A DNA stretch of 64,000 nucleotides from Sphingobacterium sp. UBA4616 (GTDB lineage: Bacteria; Bacteroidota; Bacteroidia; Sphingobacteriales; Sphingobacteriaceae): contig DGIS01000005.1 of assembly GCA_002386525.1 (NCBI GenBank), forward strand, positions 106,253 through 170,252, written 5' to 3'. The notes below the pieces were generated by a model, which was given only the letters and a program-made list of their open reading frames with translations, made no database searches and was not told the DNA's origin. The first letter of the stretch is position 1, and each line of letters begins with the position of its first letter. The translations under genes and the position numbers were made by a program. Shown piece after piece: positions 1 through 8,356 of the stretch.

Positions 1-227
1 AAGGCGCTAGTATTGAATTTGACAATGTATTGTTAGCAGAAGACGGTGGTAAATTTACCATTGGTACACCTAGCGTTGCTGGTGCAAAAGTTTCGGCTAA
101 AATTTTGTCTCATTTAAAAGGCGATAAAGTTATCGTTTTCAAGAAAAAACGTCGTAAAGGCTACAAAAAGAAAAACGGTCACCGTCAACAATTTTCTAAA
201 ATCCAGATCACTGGTATTACGTTATAA
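1..227 (+). CDS. rplU: 50S ribosomal protein bL21, 5'-truncated
   Basis: C-terminal part of large-subunit protein bL21, which binds 23S rRNA. The reading frame is open from base 3 to the window edge, so the start lies upstream. The visible part begins GASIEFDNVLLAEDGG, a typical bL21 strand, and continues through a very basic loop (KKKRRKGYKKKNGHRQ) to the usual QITGI end. It is followed 44 bases later by rpmA; rplU-rpmA is the standard bacterial order and they are probably cotranscribed. Identity is secure. Confidence 0.97.
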   Translation, partial: GASIEFDNVLLAEDGGKFTIGTPSVAGAKVSAKILSHLKGDKVIVFKKKRRKGYKKKNGHRQQFSKIQITGITL

Positions 228-271
228 TTGAATTTTTAATCAGACAAACAGTCTTAAATTAAGATAAAGAA

Positions 272-535
272 ATGGCACACAAAAAAGGTGCGGGTAGTTC
301 GAAGAACGGCCGTGAGTCACATAGCAAGCGTTTAGGTATCAAAATCTTCGGTGGTCAACAAGCAATCGCTGGTAACATCATCGTACGCCAACGCGGTACA
401 CAACACAATCCTGACACAAATGTTGGTATTGGTAAAGACCACACATTGTTCGCTTTAGTAGACGGTAAAGTAGTTTTCCGTAAAAAAGCTAACAATAAAT
501 CTTATGTATCTGTAGTTCCTACAGAACAAGCATAA
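272..535 (+). CDS. rpmA: 50S ribosomal protein bL27
   Basis: Large-subunit protein bL27, 87 aa, the family's normal length. Its N-terminal tail reaches the peptidyl-transferase centre. The start [16 protein letters not shown] is the unmodified type with no N-terminal cleavage extension, and [23 protein letters not shown] is the family signature region. It is the second gene after rplU and ends just before a strong intrinsic terminator. Confidence 0.98.
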   Translation: MAHKKGAGSSKNGRESHSKRLGIKIFGGQQAIAGNIIVRQRGTQHNPDTNVGIGKDHTLFALVDGKVVFRKKANNKSYVSVVPTEQA

Positions 536-557
536 GGTTTTGCAACAATATTTAAGA

Positions 558-585
558 GGCATCAAGAAATTGATGCCTTTTTTTT
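558..585 (+). terminator. Intrinsic terminator after rplU-rpmA
   Basis: A 7-bp stem (GGCATCA / TGATGCC) with a 6-nt loop is followed directly by eight T residues, 22 bases after the rpmA stop. Confidence 0.9.
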
Positions 586-1037
586 ACTACTTATCTGCTT
601 TTCCCTTATGCCAGCGGCCACACCTGGCCACCTCGGAAGCTGTTGCAATAGCGCACTAACACCATCTTAAAAAGTTTGGTTGCAGCACACTACTGTTTAA
701 AAGTCTCATCCCACTGTACTCAATTTGTTAGGCTTGATAATGAACTGTTTAAGGTTTTAAACAGATTTAAATTGTTATTTTCTGTTAAATGTAACTGCTT
801 TGGTACAATTTTTATAAAATATTAGTGTTTCTAAAATAAACACCAATTGATGAAATATCGACAGAGACGGAATAGGACTTTCCAGGCAGCAGCAGCGACG
901 CCCGCTTGGTTTGTATATCTGTACACGATGTGCGCGTGTAGACGAGATGATTTAGATATTTTATGCCTATAAAAGAGCGAAATGTGATGGATTCATGTGT
1001 CCATATCATGCAAAAAAGAACGAATAAATACTTACAT
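586..1037. other. Non-coding gap of about 450 bases
   Basis: Between the rpmA terminator and the lipoprotein start at 1038. Short open frames here (one antisense at 812-1048) have no recognisable content. I see no clear TAnnTTTG promoter, RNA gene or repeat; the first part is more GC-rich than the rest. Confidence 0.5.
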
Positions 1038-1781
1038 ATGAAATACAATAAGTTGGGATATGCTATGTGCGCTGGATTATTTGCCTGTTCATTCTATTCC
1101 TGTAGTTCCATTTATATGCCCAATGTGCCATCCGCGCCAATGTTTACAGAAGCGGGGGAAGTATATGTGTCGGGTAATATTAATACCAAAGCCAATGTAT
1201 CGGCAAACCTCGGTGTAGCTGTCACTGATCACGTGGCGGTGATTGCCAATGGTTCCTATGTAGATAGTAGATCCAATATCAAAGACTATGCGCAAAAGAT
1301 GGGAGAGGCAGGAATAGGCTATTATACACGGTTTGGTCGTAAAAATAATCGCGTATTTGAGGTTTATGGCGGTTATGGGGTGGGAAATACAAGTGTAATC
1401 GATAAGCGTTCATCGACAATGGGACAAGCAATTGTGGAAACGAAGGACATGGATTTTGACAAAGTGTTTGTACAGGTCAACTTTTCATCGGAAAAAAAGG
1501 ATGCCCTGAAACTATTTGGTAACCGGCATGACATCGATTATGGTACCATCATCCGTCTGAGCAATATGCGCATGAAAAATTTTGCGATCGATGGCCTTCC
1601 GGCAGAAAAAGAGGAAAATATGCTGGTAGAACCTGTATTTTATACCCGGATGGGGCTTGGAAAAGGGTGGAAGCTGCAGTATACAAATGGTATGGTTTTC
1701 GGTCTCAAAAGTAATACCTATTTAAAAGCAGGATATCCATTGTTTACGTTGGGAGTTTTATATAAATTTGGAGGAAAATAG
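1038..1781 (+). CDS. Outer-membrane lipoprotein, predicted beta-rich, unknown function
   Basis: About 247 aa when started at the ATG at 1038. That start gives a clean lipoprotein signal: basic MKYNK, a hydrophobic stretch and a lipobox ending FYSC near residue 21. The longer frame from 963 would bury this signal, so I reject it. The mature part alternates polar and hydrophobic residues with many Gly/Tyr (YGGYGVGNTS, GVLYKFGGK at the end), as in small outer-membrane barrels. The next gene, another lipoprotein, starts 5 bases after the stop and has GGAGG at the junction, so the two are probably an operon. I do not recognise a specific family. Confidence 0.75.
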   Translation: MKYNKLGYAMCAGLFACSFYSCSSIYMPNVPSAPMFTEAGEVYVSGNINTKANVSANLGVAVTDHVAVIANGSYVDSRSNIKDYAQKMGEAGIGYYTRFGRKNNRVFEVYGGYGVGNTSVIDKRSSTMGQAIVETKDMDFDKVFVQVNFSSEKKDALKLFGNRHDIDYGTIIRLSNMRMKNFAIDGLPAEKEENMLVEPVFYTRMGLGKGWKLQYTNGMVFGLKSNTYLKAGYPLFTLGVLYKFGGK

Positions 1782-1786
1782 CGGCT

Positions 1787-2377
1787 ATGAACAAGAAAAT
1801 ATTATTGGCGTTTTTTGTAGTGCTGGGTTTTTTTATTTCCGGCTGTGGAGTAAATCGACAAAAAGCGCAGATCGAGAACTTAGCGAAATGTAAGTTCGAT
1901 GTAGAATCAGTGGATAGTATCCGGTTGGCAGGCACATCCCTGCAACGACTGATCAGAAATAATCAGATTGACTTAGGAGCCGCGCCAAGCTTAGCATTGG
2001 CGTATTTGCGGAAGGATATCCCCTTAGACGCCGTAATCCGGCTTAAAATAGATAATCCAACGCTTAAGAAAGCGTCCATTAATAAATTTCAATATATCAT
2101 TCTTTACGGTGGGCAGCAGCTTGTTGAAGGTATTGTCAATCAGTCCTTACAAATAGAACCCGGAGAATCTACGGTCGCTAATGTACGTATAGCAACCAAC
2201 ATCTACGATTTGTTGAAAAATTCGGATCTACAGGATTTTTTAATGTCAAGCGATGAAAATAAAAAAGGAATATTCACGTTAAAAGTGAAACCTTCAATCA
2301 ATATCGCCGGTCAATCTGTTTTCTATCCAGGTTATATTACCATAGATAAAGCGGTAAGCCGCAAGATCCTGCTTTAG
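1787..2377 (+). CDS. Lipoprotein, possible LEA14/WHy-like domain
   Basis: 196 aa with a short hydrophobic signal and lipobox FISGC (Cys at residue 20), so lipidated and probably envelope-anchored. The body contains AVIRLKIDNPTLKKASINKF and later GESTVANVRIATN, the spacing of hydrophobic strands and an N-P turn seen in LEA type 2/WHy domains. That assignment is an inference from pattern only. A good ribosome site (GGAGGAAAA) overlaps the end of the preceding gene. A terminator-like hairpin follows at 2404. Confidence 0.7.
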   Translation: MNKKILLAFFVVLGFFISGCGVNRQKAQIENLAKCKFDVESVDSIRLAGTSLQRLIRNNQIDLGAAPSLALAYLRKDIPLDAVIRLKIDNPTLKKASINKFQYIILYGGQQLVEGIVNQSLQIEPGESTVANVRIATNIYDLLKNSDLQDFLMSSDENKKGIFTLKVKPSINIAGQSVFYPGYITIDKAVSRKILL

Positions 2378-2403
2378 CGTATAAGCGTAAGCGGCTAGAT
2401 AAT

Positions 2404-2436
2404 AGGGTTTTTCATGGAAGTGGAAAACCTTTTTTG
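2404..2436 (+). terminator. Intrinsic terminator after the lipoprotein pair
   Basis: Roughly 10-bp stem (AGGGTTTTTC with GGAAAACCT, including G-T pairs), 8-nt loop, then a run of T. It lies 27 bases after the stop at 2377. Confidence 0.7.
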
Positions 2437-2695
2437 TTTATTCGGCGGGCAAAGGATTGGTCAGAGGCAGTTTACCAACTGCTTTCAAAACTGTGGGCCT
2501 TGTTGACATGGGGAAGATTTTAGGAGCTGATTTTTCAATTGTTGCGATTTTTGGACGGTGGTATGTGATTTTGCTAAACCGTTATTATAAATGGACTATT
2601 ATGTGAAGAATTAAACTGTAATAAAAAAGTTATAGTGTCAAAGTGTAAAGTATACACCTTATTTTATATTTTAGTCCTTAATTACAAACCTAAAT
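2437..2695. other. Intergenic region upstream of the oxidation block
   Basis: About 260 AT-rich bases before the FGE-fold gene. It presumably carries the promoter of the 2.7-12.1 kb block, but I find only imperfect matches to TAnnTTTG (for example TATATTTT near 2668). No ORF, RNA or repeat is evident. Confidence 0.4.
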
Positions 2696-3664
2696 ATGTT
2701 TAAAAAAATCTTTATTCCTGTTTTATTATTTACTGGCGTACATGCTATGGCACAAAAGGCCTTCGAGCCATACGAGCAGTCTATTGAAGGAACTAATTTG
2801 ACATTCAAAATGCTCGCCATCCCTGGCGGTAATTTTACAATGGGAAGCACGAGTGGAGGTAAGGAGGATGAAAAACCTGCGCATGAGGTTAAGTTGGATC
2901 CGTTTTGGATGGGTCAGTATGAAGTAACATGGGATCTGTTTGAGCCATTTCTCTATAAAGACTATGAGATTGCAAAGAGCAAGGACGGACAAGTAACCAA
3001 AGAAATCGATGCTGTTACCCGACCGACCAAACCGTATTTGGATATGACTTTTGGTTTTGGGAAAGAAGGACATCCAGCCTTGGCAATGACCCATTACAAT
3101 GCTATCCAATTCTGTAAATGGCTATATGTGCGCACCGGGGTGTTTTATCGTTTGCCCACAGAGGCGGAGTGGGAGTATGCTGCCAGAGCAGGTTCCAAGA
3201 CAGCGTATTTTTTCGGTGATCAAGCAACACAACTAGCAGATTACGCTTGGTTTAAAGAAAATGCGGAAGAGAAAACGCATGTTGTCGGACAAAAGAAGCC
3301 GAACCCCTGGGGTCTTTATGATATTTATGGCAATGTAGCCGAGTGGACTTACGACCAATATAAAGCCGATAGCTACAGCGAAGGTACGGGAAAGGTGTTG
3401 ACCAACCCGGTAGTGGTACCAACTACCCTCTATCCACACGTTGTCCGTGGTGGTGCATTCGATAGCGCTGCTGATGACCTTCGTTCGGCGGCTCGTGGAG
3501 CATCAGATCCAGTATGGAAGCAACTGGACCCGCAAGTACCAAAAAGTAACTGGTGGTTTCCAGAAGCACCTTTCGTCGGACTGAGATTGGTAAGACCAGC
3601 TACTCCGCCTAGCCATGAGGAGATTATGGCGTATTATGATAAAAAACCAATTAAAGATTTTTAA
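2696..3664 (+). CDS. Secreted FGE-sulfatase-fold (SUMF1-like) protein without catalytic cysteines
   Basis: 322 aa with a Sec signal (residues 1-20, ending AMAQ). The fold of formylglycine-generating enzyme is clear: PGGNFTMGST (43-52), MGQYEVTW, RLPTEAEWEYAARAG (152-166), GNVAEW (212-217) and RGGAF (251-255), ending VGLRLVRP. True FGE has two copper-binding cysteines just after the RGGSF motif. Here that stretch reads FDSAADDLRSAARG with no Cys, and the protein has only one Cys, elsewhere. A sulfatase-activating role is therefore unlikely; a binding or structural role is more plausible. It is the first gene of the block and is 27 bases from the Gfo/Idh/MocA gene. Confidence 0.85.
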   Translation: MFKKIFIPVLLFTGVHAMAQKAFEPYEQSIEGTNLTFKMLAIPGGNFTMGSTSGGKEDEKPAHEVKLDPFWMGQYEVTWDLFEPFLYKDYEIAKSKDGQVTKEIDAVTRPTKPYLDMTFGFGKEGHPALAMTHYNAIQFCKWLYVRTGVFYRLPTEAEWEYAARAGSKTAYFFGDQATQLADYAWFKENAEEKTHVVGQKKPNPWGLYDIYGNVAEWTYDQYKADSYSEGTGKVLTNPVVVPTTLYPHVVRGGAFDSAADDLRSAARGASDPVWKQLDPQVPKSNWWFPEAPFVGLRLVRPATPPSHEEIMAYYDKKPIKDF

Positions 3665-3691
3665 AAATAAAATAATCAATATAAAACTGTT

Positions 3692-5005
3692 ATGGAGAAT
3701 CTAGAAAGAAGAGATTTTATTAAAACTTCTGCTGTAGTAGCCGGTGGCGCAATGTTGAGCTCGTTACCGCTATCGGGCGCATATGCTGCAGGTTCAGATG
3801 TCATCAAAGTTGCCTTAGTCGGCTGTGGGGGCCGGGGAACAGGAGCTACTTTCGATGCACTGAGCTCGGGAATGAACATTAAGGTTGTGGCTTTGGCCGA
3901 TGCCTTTAAAGATAATTTAGATAGTACATATAATACTCTCAAAGAAAAATGGCAAGATAAGATCGATGTGAGCGACAACCATAAATTTGTCGGATTCGAC
4001 GCTTATAAAGATGCGATTCAATTGGCAGATGTTGTTATCTTAGCCACGCCGCCAGGATTTAGACCGGCACATTTCGAAGAGGCAATCCGCCAGGGTAAGC
4101 ATGTTTTCATGGAAAAACCCGTCGCCGTTGACATCCCGGGAGTGCAACAGGTGTTGCGGGCAGCGGCAGAAGCGAAGCGCAAAAAACTGAATGTTGTTGT
4201 GGGGTTGCAACGCCGTTATCAAACAAATTACCGGGAGGCTATCAAACGTATCCAAGAAGGTGCCATCGGTGATGTTACATCGGGACAAGTGTATTGGAAC
4301 TCGGGTGGTGTATGGGTGCGTCCACGCAAACCGGAACAGACAGAAATGGAATATCAAATGCGTAACTGGTATTATTTCAACTGGTTGTGCGGTGACCATA
4401 TTGTCGAACAGCATGTGCACAATATTGATATCGCCAACTGGGTAAAAGGAGCTTATCCGGTATCGATTCAAGGCACAGGAAGTAGGGCCCATCGTACCGG
4501 TAAAGAGTATGGTGAAATATACGACAATTTTGCATTAGAGTTGACCTATGCGGATAACAGTGTTGTCTACAGCCAGTGTAGACACTTTGAAGGAATTCAT
4601 AACCGGGTTGACGAACAATTCCAGGCAACCAAAGGACGGGCTTATCTCTCTGCAGGTGGACAGGCTGTATTGTACGACTGGAAAGGAAAAGAAATCTATC
4701 GGCATGATGCTAAAGGGAATCCAAACCCCTACCAACAAGAACATAAAGAACTTTTTGCGGCCATTTCTAAAGGCGAATATAAATTTGATAATGCTGAATA
4801 CGGTGCTTACAGTACATTGACAGGTATTATCGGACGTATTGCTTGTTATACAGGTAAAGTAATCAAGTGGGACGAAGCATTGAAATCGACCATTAAATTG
4901 GGCCCTGATGTACTCGCATGGGATGCAAAACCAAAATTGCTGCCAGATGCAGAAGGCTTTTATCCGGTAGCAGTGCCTGGCCAAAATACCAACCTCTATA
5001 TTTAA
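3692..5005 (+). CDS. Gfo/Idh/MocA-family oxidoreductase, Tat-exported
   Basis: 437 aa NAD(P)-dependent sugar or cyclitol oxidoreductase. A twin-arginine signal opens the protein (ERRDFIK, Arg6-Arg7, then a hydrophobic stretch to about residue 33), so it is predicted to fold with its cofactor and be exported to the periplasm. The Rossmann motif ALVGCGGRGTG is at residues 41-51 and the family's E-K-P motif at 141-143. The C-terminal alpha/beta domain contains HIVEQHVHNIDIANW. Exact substrate is not readable from sequence. It is 12 bases from the downstream apbE gene, consistent with cotranscription. Confidence 0.9.
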   Translation: MENLERRDFIKTSAVVAGGAMLSSLPLSGAYAAGSDVIKVALVGCGGRGTGATFDALSSGMNIKVVALADAFKDNLDSTYNTLKEKWQDKIDVSDNHKFVGFDAYKDAIQLADVVILATPPGFRPAHFEEAIRQGKHVFMEKPVAVDIPGVQQVLRAAAEAKRKKLNVVVGLQRRYQTNYREAIKRIQEGAIGDVTSGQVYWNSGGVWVRPRKPEQTEMEYQMRNWYYFNWLCGDHIVEQHVHNIDIANWVKGAYPVSIQGTGSRAHRTGKEYGEIYDNFALELTYADNSVVYSQCRHFEGIHNRVDEQFQATKGRAYLSAGGQAVLYDWKGKEIYRHDAKGNPNPYQQEHKELFAAISKGEYKFDNAEYGAYSTLTGIIGRIACYTGKVIKWDEALKSTIKLGPDVLAWDAKPKLLPDAEGFYPVAVPGQNTNLYI

Positions 5006-5017
5006 GCTTTTGGGCTG

Positions 5018-6040
5018 ATGAAATTAAAGTGGTATGTGTGTGTCCTATTTTTTAGTATCGTTTGTCGCATGCATGTACAGGCGCAAACCCCATTGCCTAA
5101 ATTACACAAAATAAGGCTGGAAGGTCCCGCGCAGGGGACACAATACCATATCACTTATTTTGCTTCCGACAGTCTTTTGAGACGGTCGGAAGTTGATAGT
5201 ATATTGATGGCGATCGATTTGTCGATGTCAATATATCGCAAGGACTCGAAAATATCCCAGTTCAATACCGATTCGGTGAGGTCTATTGTCATGGATAACC
5301 ACATGGCCAAGGTAATAAAAGCTTCCTTTAAGTATCATAAATTATCACGTGGTCAATTTGATATTACGATTGCTCCGTTGGTCAACCTTTGGGGTTTTGG
5401 TGCCTATAAGAGTCCGGTAATTCCAGATTCGGCGACGGTATTGAAAGTGAAGCAACTTGTTGGCATGCAGTATCTAAAGGTCCGTGGCAGCCATCTGATA
5501 AAAAAGAAAGATGGAATTAAAATTGATGTCAATGGTATTGCACAGGGTTATACGGTAGATGTTTTGGCGGACTATCTTGAGCGAAAGGGAATTGTGAATT
5601 ATATCGTTGAGGTCGGTGGTGAAATCAGGGCTTCGGGTACGCCGCCTGGAGGGCAGGGGTTTTCCATTGGCATTGTTCAGCCAGATGATGATGGTGGTGA
5701 AGAATTGATTACTGCTGTGGCGCAGCTAAGAGAAGGAGCGCTGACCACAGCTGGTAGTTTCGAAAAGTATATTCAATATAAAGGGAAAAAATTGGGACAC
5801 CATATCGATCCCGTTTCAGGTTTTCCATATCAGAGCGATATCCTAAGTGTCAGCGTCTATGCAAAAACTGCTATGGAAGCAGATGCACTGGATAATTATT
5901 TTATGGGCATGGAACCCGATAAAGTGATGACAGAAGCCAAAAAAATGAAAGGTGTGGCAGTATTTGTCATTTTTAAAAATAAAAATCAATCCATTCAAGC
6001 GATTTATTCGGAGGGATTTGGTAAATTATTTAAAAATTAA
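5018..6040 (+). CDS. apbE: FAD:protein FMN transferase (ApbE family)
   Basis: 340 aa with a Sec signal (about residues 1-22). ApbE transfers FMN from FAD to a Ser/Thr of exported flavoproteins, using Mg2+. Motifs visible: DVNGIAQGYTVD (170-181), VEVGGEIRASG, TTAGSFEKY, HHIDPVSG (261-268) and ADALDNYFMG. It sits between two sugar-metabolism genes with 12- and 16-base gaps. None of the neighbouring proteins shows the usual FMN-acceptor motif (D-x-x-S/T-G-A-T/S), so its target is probably elsewhere or atypical. Family call is secure; the role in this cluster is unknown. Confidence 0.93.
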   Translation: MKLKWYVCVLFFSIVCRMHVQAQTPLPKLHKIRLEGPAQGTQYHITYFASDSLLRRSEVDSILMAIDLSMSIYRKDSKISQFNTDSVRSIVMDNHMAKVIKASFKYHKLSRGQFDITIAPLVNLWGFGAYKSPVIPDSATVLKVKQLVGMQYLKVRGSHLIKKKDGIKIDVNGIAQGYTVDVLADYLERKGIVNYIVEVGGEIRASGTPPGGQGFSIGIVQPDDDGGEELITAVAQLREGALTTAGSFEKYIQYKGKKLGHHIDPVSGFPYQSDILSVSVYAKTAMEADALDNYFMGMEPDKVMTEAKKMKGVAVFVIFKNKNQSIQAIYSEGFGKLFKN

Positions 6041-6056
6041 TCAATTATAAAATAAA

Positions 6057-6980
6057 ATGAAGAGATCGGATTTTATTAAAGGTAGTCTTTTGGCCACTGG
6101 AGCCGGACTAGCTGGTCAGACTTTTGCGTCAACAAATCAACATACAGCTAATATGATGGATAAAGGTAAGACATTCAACCTAAATTACGCACCCCACCAA
6201 GGGATGTTCAAAAATTATGCAGGTGATAATTTTCTGGATGAAATTCGTTATATGTATGATTTGGGCTTTCGTGGTATAGAAGATAATGGTTTTTTAGGGA
6301 GAACTTTGGATGAGCAGAAAAAGATCGGTGATCTTTTGGCTAAGTTAGGCATGACCATGGGGGTATTTGTGGTGGACGGCGGACAAAACTGGATGCCATC
6401 ATTGGCGACCGGCAAACAAGAGTATTTGGACAAGTTCGTCGAAACATGCAAGAAATCTGTAGAAGCTGCCAAGCGTTGCAATGCAAAATGGCTAACGGTA
6501 GTGCCAGGATTTTATGAACGTAGACTTCCGTGGGGCAATCAGTTTAGCAATATCCTAACAGCTATGCGCAAAGGCGCCGAGATCTTTGAGCCGCATGGTT
6601 TGGTGATGGTATTGGAAACATTAAGTGATACACCAGATTTGTTTTTGCAGCAAACACATGAGACGTATGCCTTATGTAAGGCCGTGAACAGCCCATCCTG
6701 TAAAATTTTATATGATATCTATCATATGCAGCGTACCGAAGGGGATTTAATTGCCAACATGAATCGTTGTTGGGACGAAATTGCCTACATTCAGATCGGC
6801 GATAACCCTGGAAGAAAAGAGCCAACTACAGGTGAAATTAATTACAAGAACGTATTCAAACATATTCACGGTAAGGGATATAAGGGAATTATGGGGATGG
6901 AACATGGTATCTCCAAACCGGGTAAAGAAGGCGAGGATCGCTTGGTGGCAGCGTATCGCGAGGTGGATAGCTTTTTGTAA
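6057..6980 (+). CDS. TIM-barrel sugar isomerase, hydroxypyruvate-isomerase-like (AP endonuclease 2 family)
   Basis: 307 aa, xylose-isomerase-like TIM barrel. The segment YIQIGDNPGRKEPTTGEIN (244-262) and the later MEHGISKPGKEGE resemble hydroxypyruvate isomerase-type proteins, with metal-ligand candidates in VLETLSDTP, YDIYHMQ and GMEHG. The N-terminus (KRSDFIKGS plus a hydrophobic stretch ending TFAS) looks like an export signal of Tat style, although the pair is Lys-Arg rather than Arg-Arg. A role in epimerising or isomerising oxidised sugars made by the neighbouring dehydrogenases is plausible but inferred. Confidence 0.87.
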   Translation: MKRSDFIKGSLLATGAGLAGQTFASTNQHTANMMDKGKTFNLNYAPHQGMFKNYAGDNFLDEIRYMYDLGFRGIEDNGFLGRTLDEQKKIGDLLAKLGMTMGVFVVDGGQNWMPSLATGKQEYLDKFVETCKKSVEAAKRCNAKWLTVVPGFYERRLPWGNQFSNILTAMRKGAEIFEPHGLVMVLETLSDTPDLFLQQTHETYALCKAVNSPSCKILYDIYHMQRTEGDLIANMNRCWDEIAYIQIGDNPGRKEPTTGEINYKNVFKHIHGKGYKGIMGMEHGISKPGKEGEDRLVAAYREVDSFL

Positions 6981-7072
6981 TATTTTAATAGTGTACTATT
7001 GACAATTAGATTTAATTTCTTAAATTGAGCTGGTAAAACCAATTAGTAGTATTGTAAAACACCATTTTTTTT

Positions 7073-8314
7073 ATGATTTCATCAACAATTAAATTTAAAC
7101 TATCTTTTATGATGTTCCTCGAATTTTTTATTTGGGGGGGATGGTTTGTCACATTAGGTACTTTCTTGAGCAAGAATTTGAACGCTACAGAATTTGAAAA
7201 AGCTAATGTATTTTCAACGCAATCATTGGGTGCGATTATCGCTCCATTTATTGTCGGAATGATTGCCGACCGCTATTTTAATGCGGAGCGTATTTTGGGT
7301 GTTTTGCACTTGGTTGGTGCCGTATTGATGTATCAGATGTATGGTGCTGCAGATATGTCAACATTTTATCCGTATGTATTGGCTTATATGATTCTTTATA
7401 TGCCAACATTAGCATTGACAAGTTCAGTTTCGTTTAGGCAACTGACCAATCCAGAAAAACAATTTTCAGGTATACGCATCTGGGGCACAATTGGCTGGAT
7501 CGTTGCAGGTTTAGTTATCAGTTATTTTTGGGATGCAAAAGCTTCTGAAGGGGCATTGAAAAACACCTTTTTATTATCTGGTGTTGCTTCTTTAGTTCTT
7601 GGTGTATTCTCGTTTGCTCTGCCTAAGACTCCGCCAGTTAAATTGGATGAGGGCGAAAAACCTTCGTTTGCGTCAATCATTGGCCTGGATGCGATTAAAT
7701 TGTTGAAAGACAAGAACTTTTTGATCTTTTTCGTTTCTTCGGTATTGATCTGTATTCCATTGGCATTTTATTACTCCAATGCTAACCCTTTTCTTTCTGA
7801 GATCGGGTTAGAAAATGCAACTGGTAAAATGACTATTGGTCAAGCATCGGAAGTATTGTTCTTATTGGCTTTACCAATCTTCTTTACAAGATTTGGCTTT
7901 AAGAAAACAATCCTGGTAGGGATGCTGGCTTGGGTAATTCGCTACCTTTTATTTGCTTATGGCAATGCGGGCGAGTTATCGTTCATGTTGTTGATCGGTA
8001 TCGCACTACACGGTATCTGTTATGACTTTTTCTTTGTTTCAGGACAGATTTATACAGATAGCAAAGCTGGTGTTAAATACAAATCGGCTGCTCAGGGCTT
8101 AATTACTTTGGCAACTTACGGTGTTGGACAGTTGATCGGTTTCTGGGTTGCGGGCTATGTCGGAGACAAGTACAAAGATTTGAAGGCAACAGACCTGGCG
8201 GCTTTCTGGAATCATACCTGGGTCGTACCAGCAATTATCGCAGCGGTGGTATTCTTTATCTTTCTAGCCCTTTTCAAGGACGAAAAGATCGATAGTACAA
8301 ATGCTGCACACTAA
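7073..8314 (+). CDS. MFS transporter of the nucleoside:H+ symporter (NupG-like) family
   Basis: 413 aa, about 12 membrane helices. The N-terminus (KLSFMMFLEFFIWGGWFVTLGTFL) and the loop GMIADRYFNAERILG are characteristic of the Nuc_H_symport branch of the major facilitator superfamily. In Bacteroidota these carriers are often found beside Gfo/Idh/MocA and isomerase genes, where the real substrate is probably a sugar derivative rather than a nucleoside. It is the inner-membrane uptake step that the periplasmic enzymes of this block would need. The 92-base gap upstream is the largest inside the block and might hold an internal promoter. Confidence 0.9.
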   Translation: MISSTIKFKLSFMMFLEFFIWGGWFVTLGTFLSKNLNATEFEKANVFSTQSLGAIIAPFIVGMIADRYFNAERILGVLHLVGAVLMYQMYGAADMSTFYPYVLAYMILYMPTLALTSSVSFRQLTNPEKQFSGIRIWGTIGWIVAGLVISYFWDAKASEGALKNTFLLSGVASLVLGVFSFALPKTPPVKLDEGEKPSFASIIGLDAIKLLKDKNFLIFFVSSVLICIPLAFYYSNANPFLSEIGLENATGKMTIGQASEVLFLLALPIFFTRFGFKKTILVGMLAWVIRYLLFAYGNAGELSFMLLIGIALHGICYDFFFVSGQIYTDSKAGVKYKSAAQGLITLATYGVGQLIGFWVAGYVGDKYKDLKATDLAAFWNHTWVVPAIIAAVVFFIFLALFKDEKIDSTNAAH

Positions 8315-8356
8315 ACAGAAAAATAACTATTTAAAAAACAAATAATTAGAAGAGAG

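Noticed and set aside
812..1048. 78-codon antisense frame upstream of the first lipoprotein
   Set aside because: Overlaps the lipoprotein start, has no domain or ribosome site and looks like non-coding translation.
2696..3664. Annotating the FGE-fold gene as the maturase of the two sulfatases
   Set aside because: Lacks the catalytic cysteine pair and is unlinked to the sulfatase operon.
4040..4984. Long antisense frames (149-150 codons) inside the first Gfo/Idh/MocA gene
   Set aside because: Mirror images of a strongly conserved gene; composition unlike a protein and no start signals.
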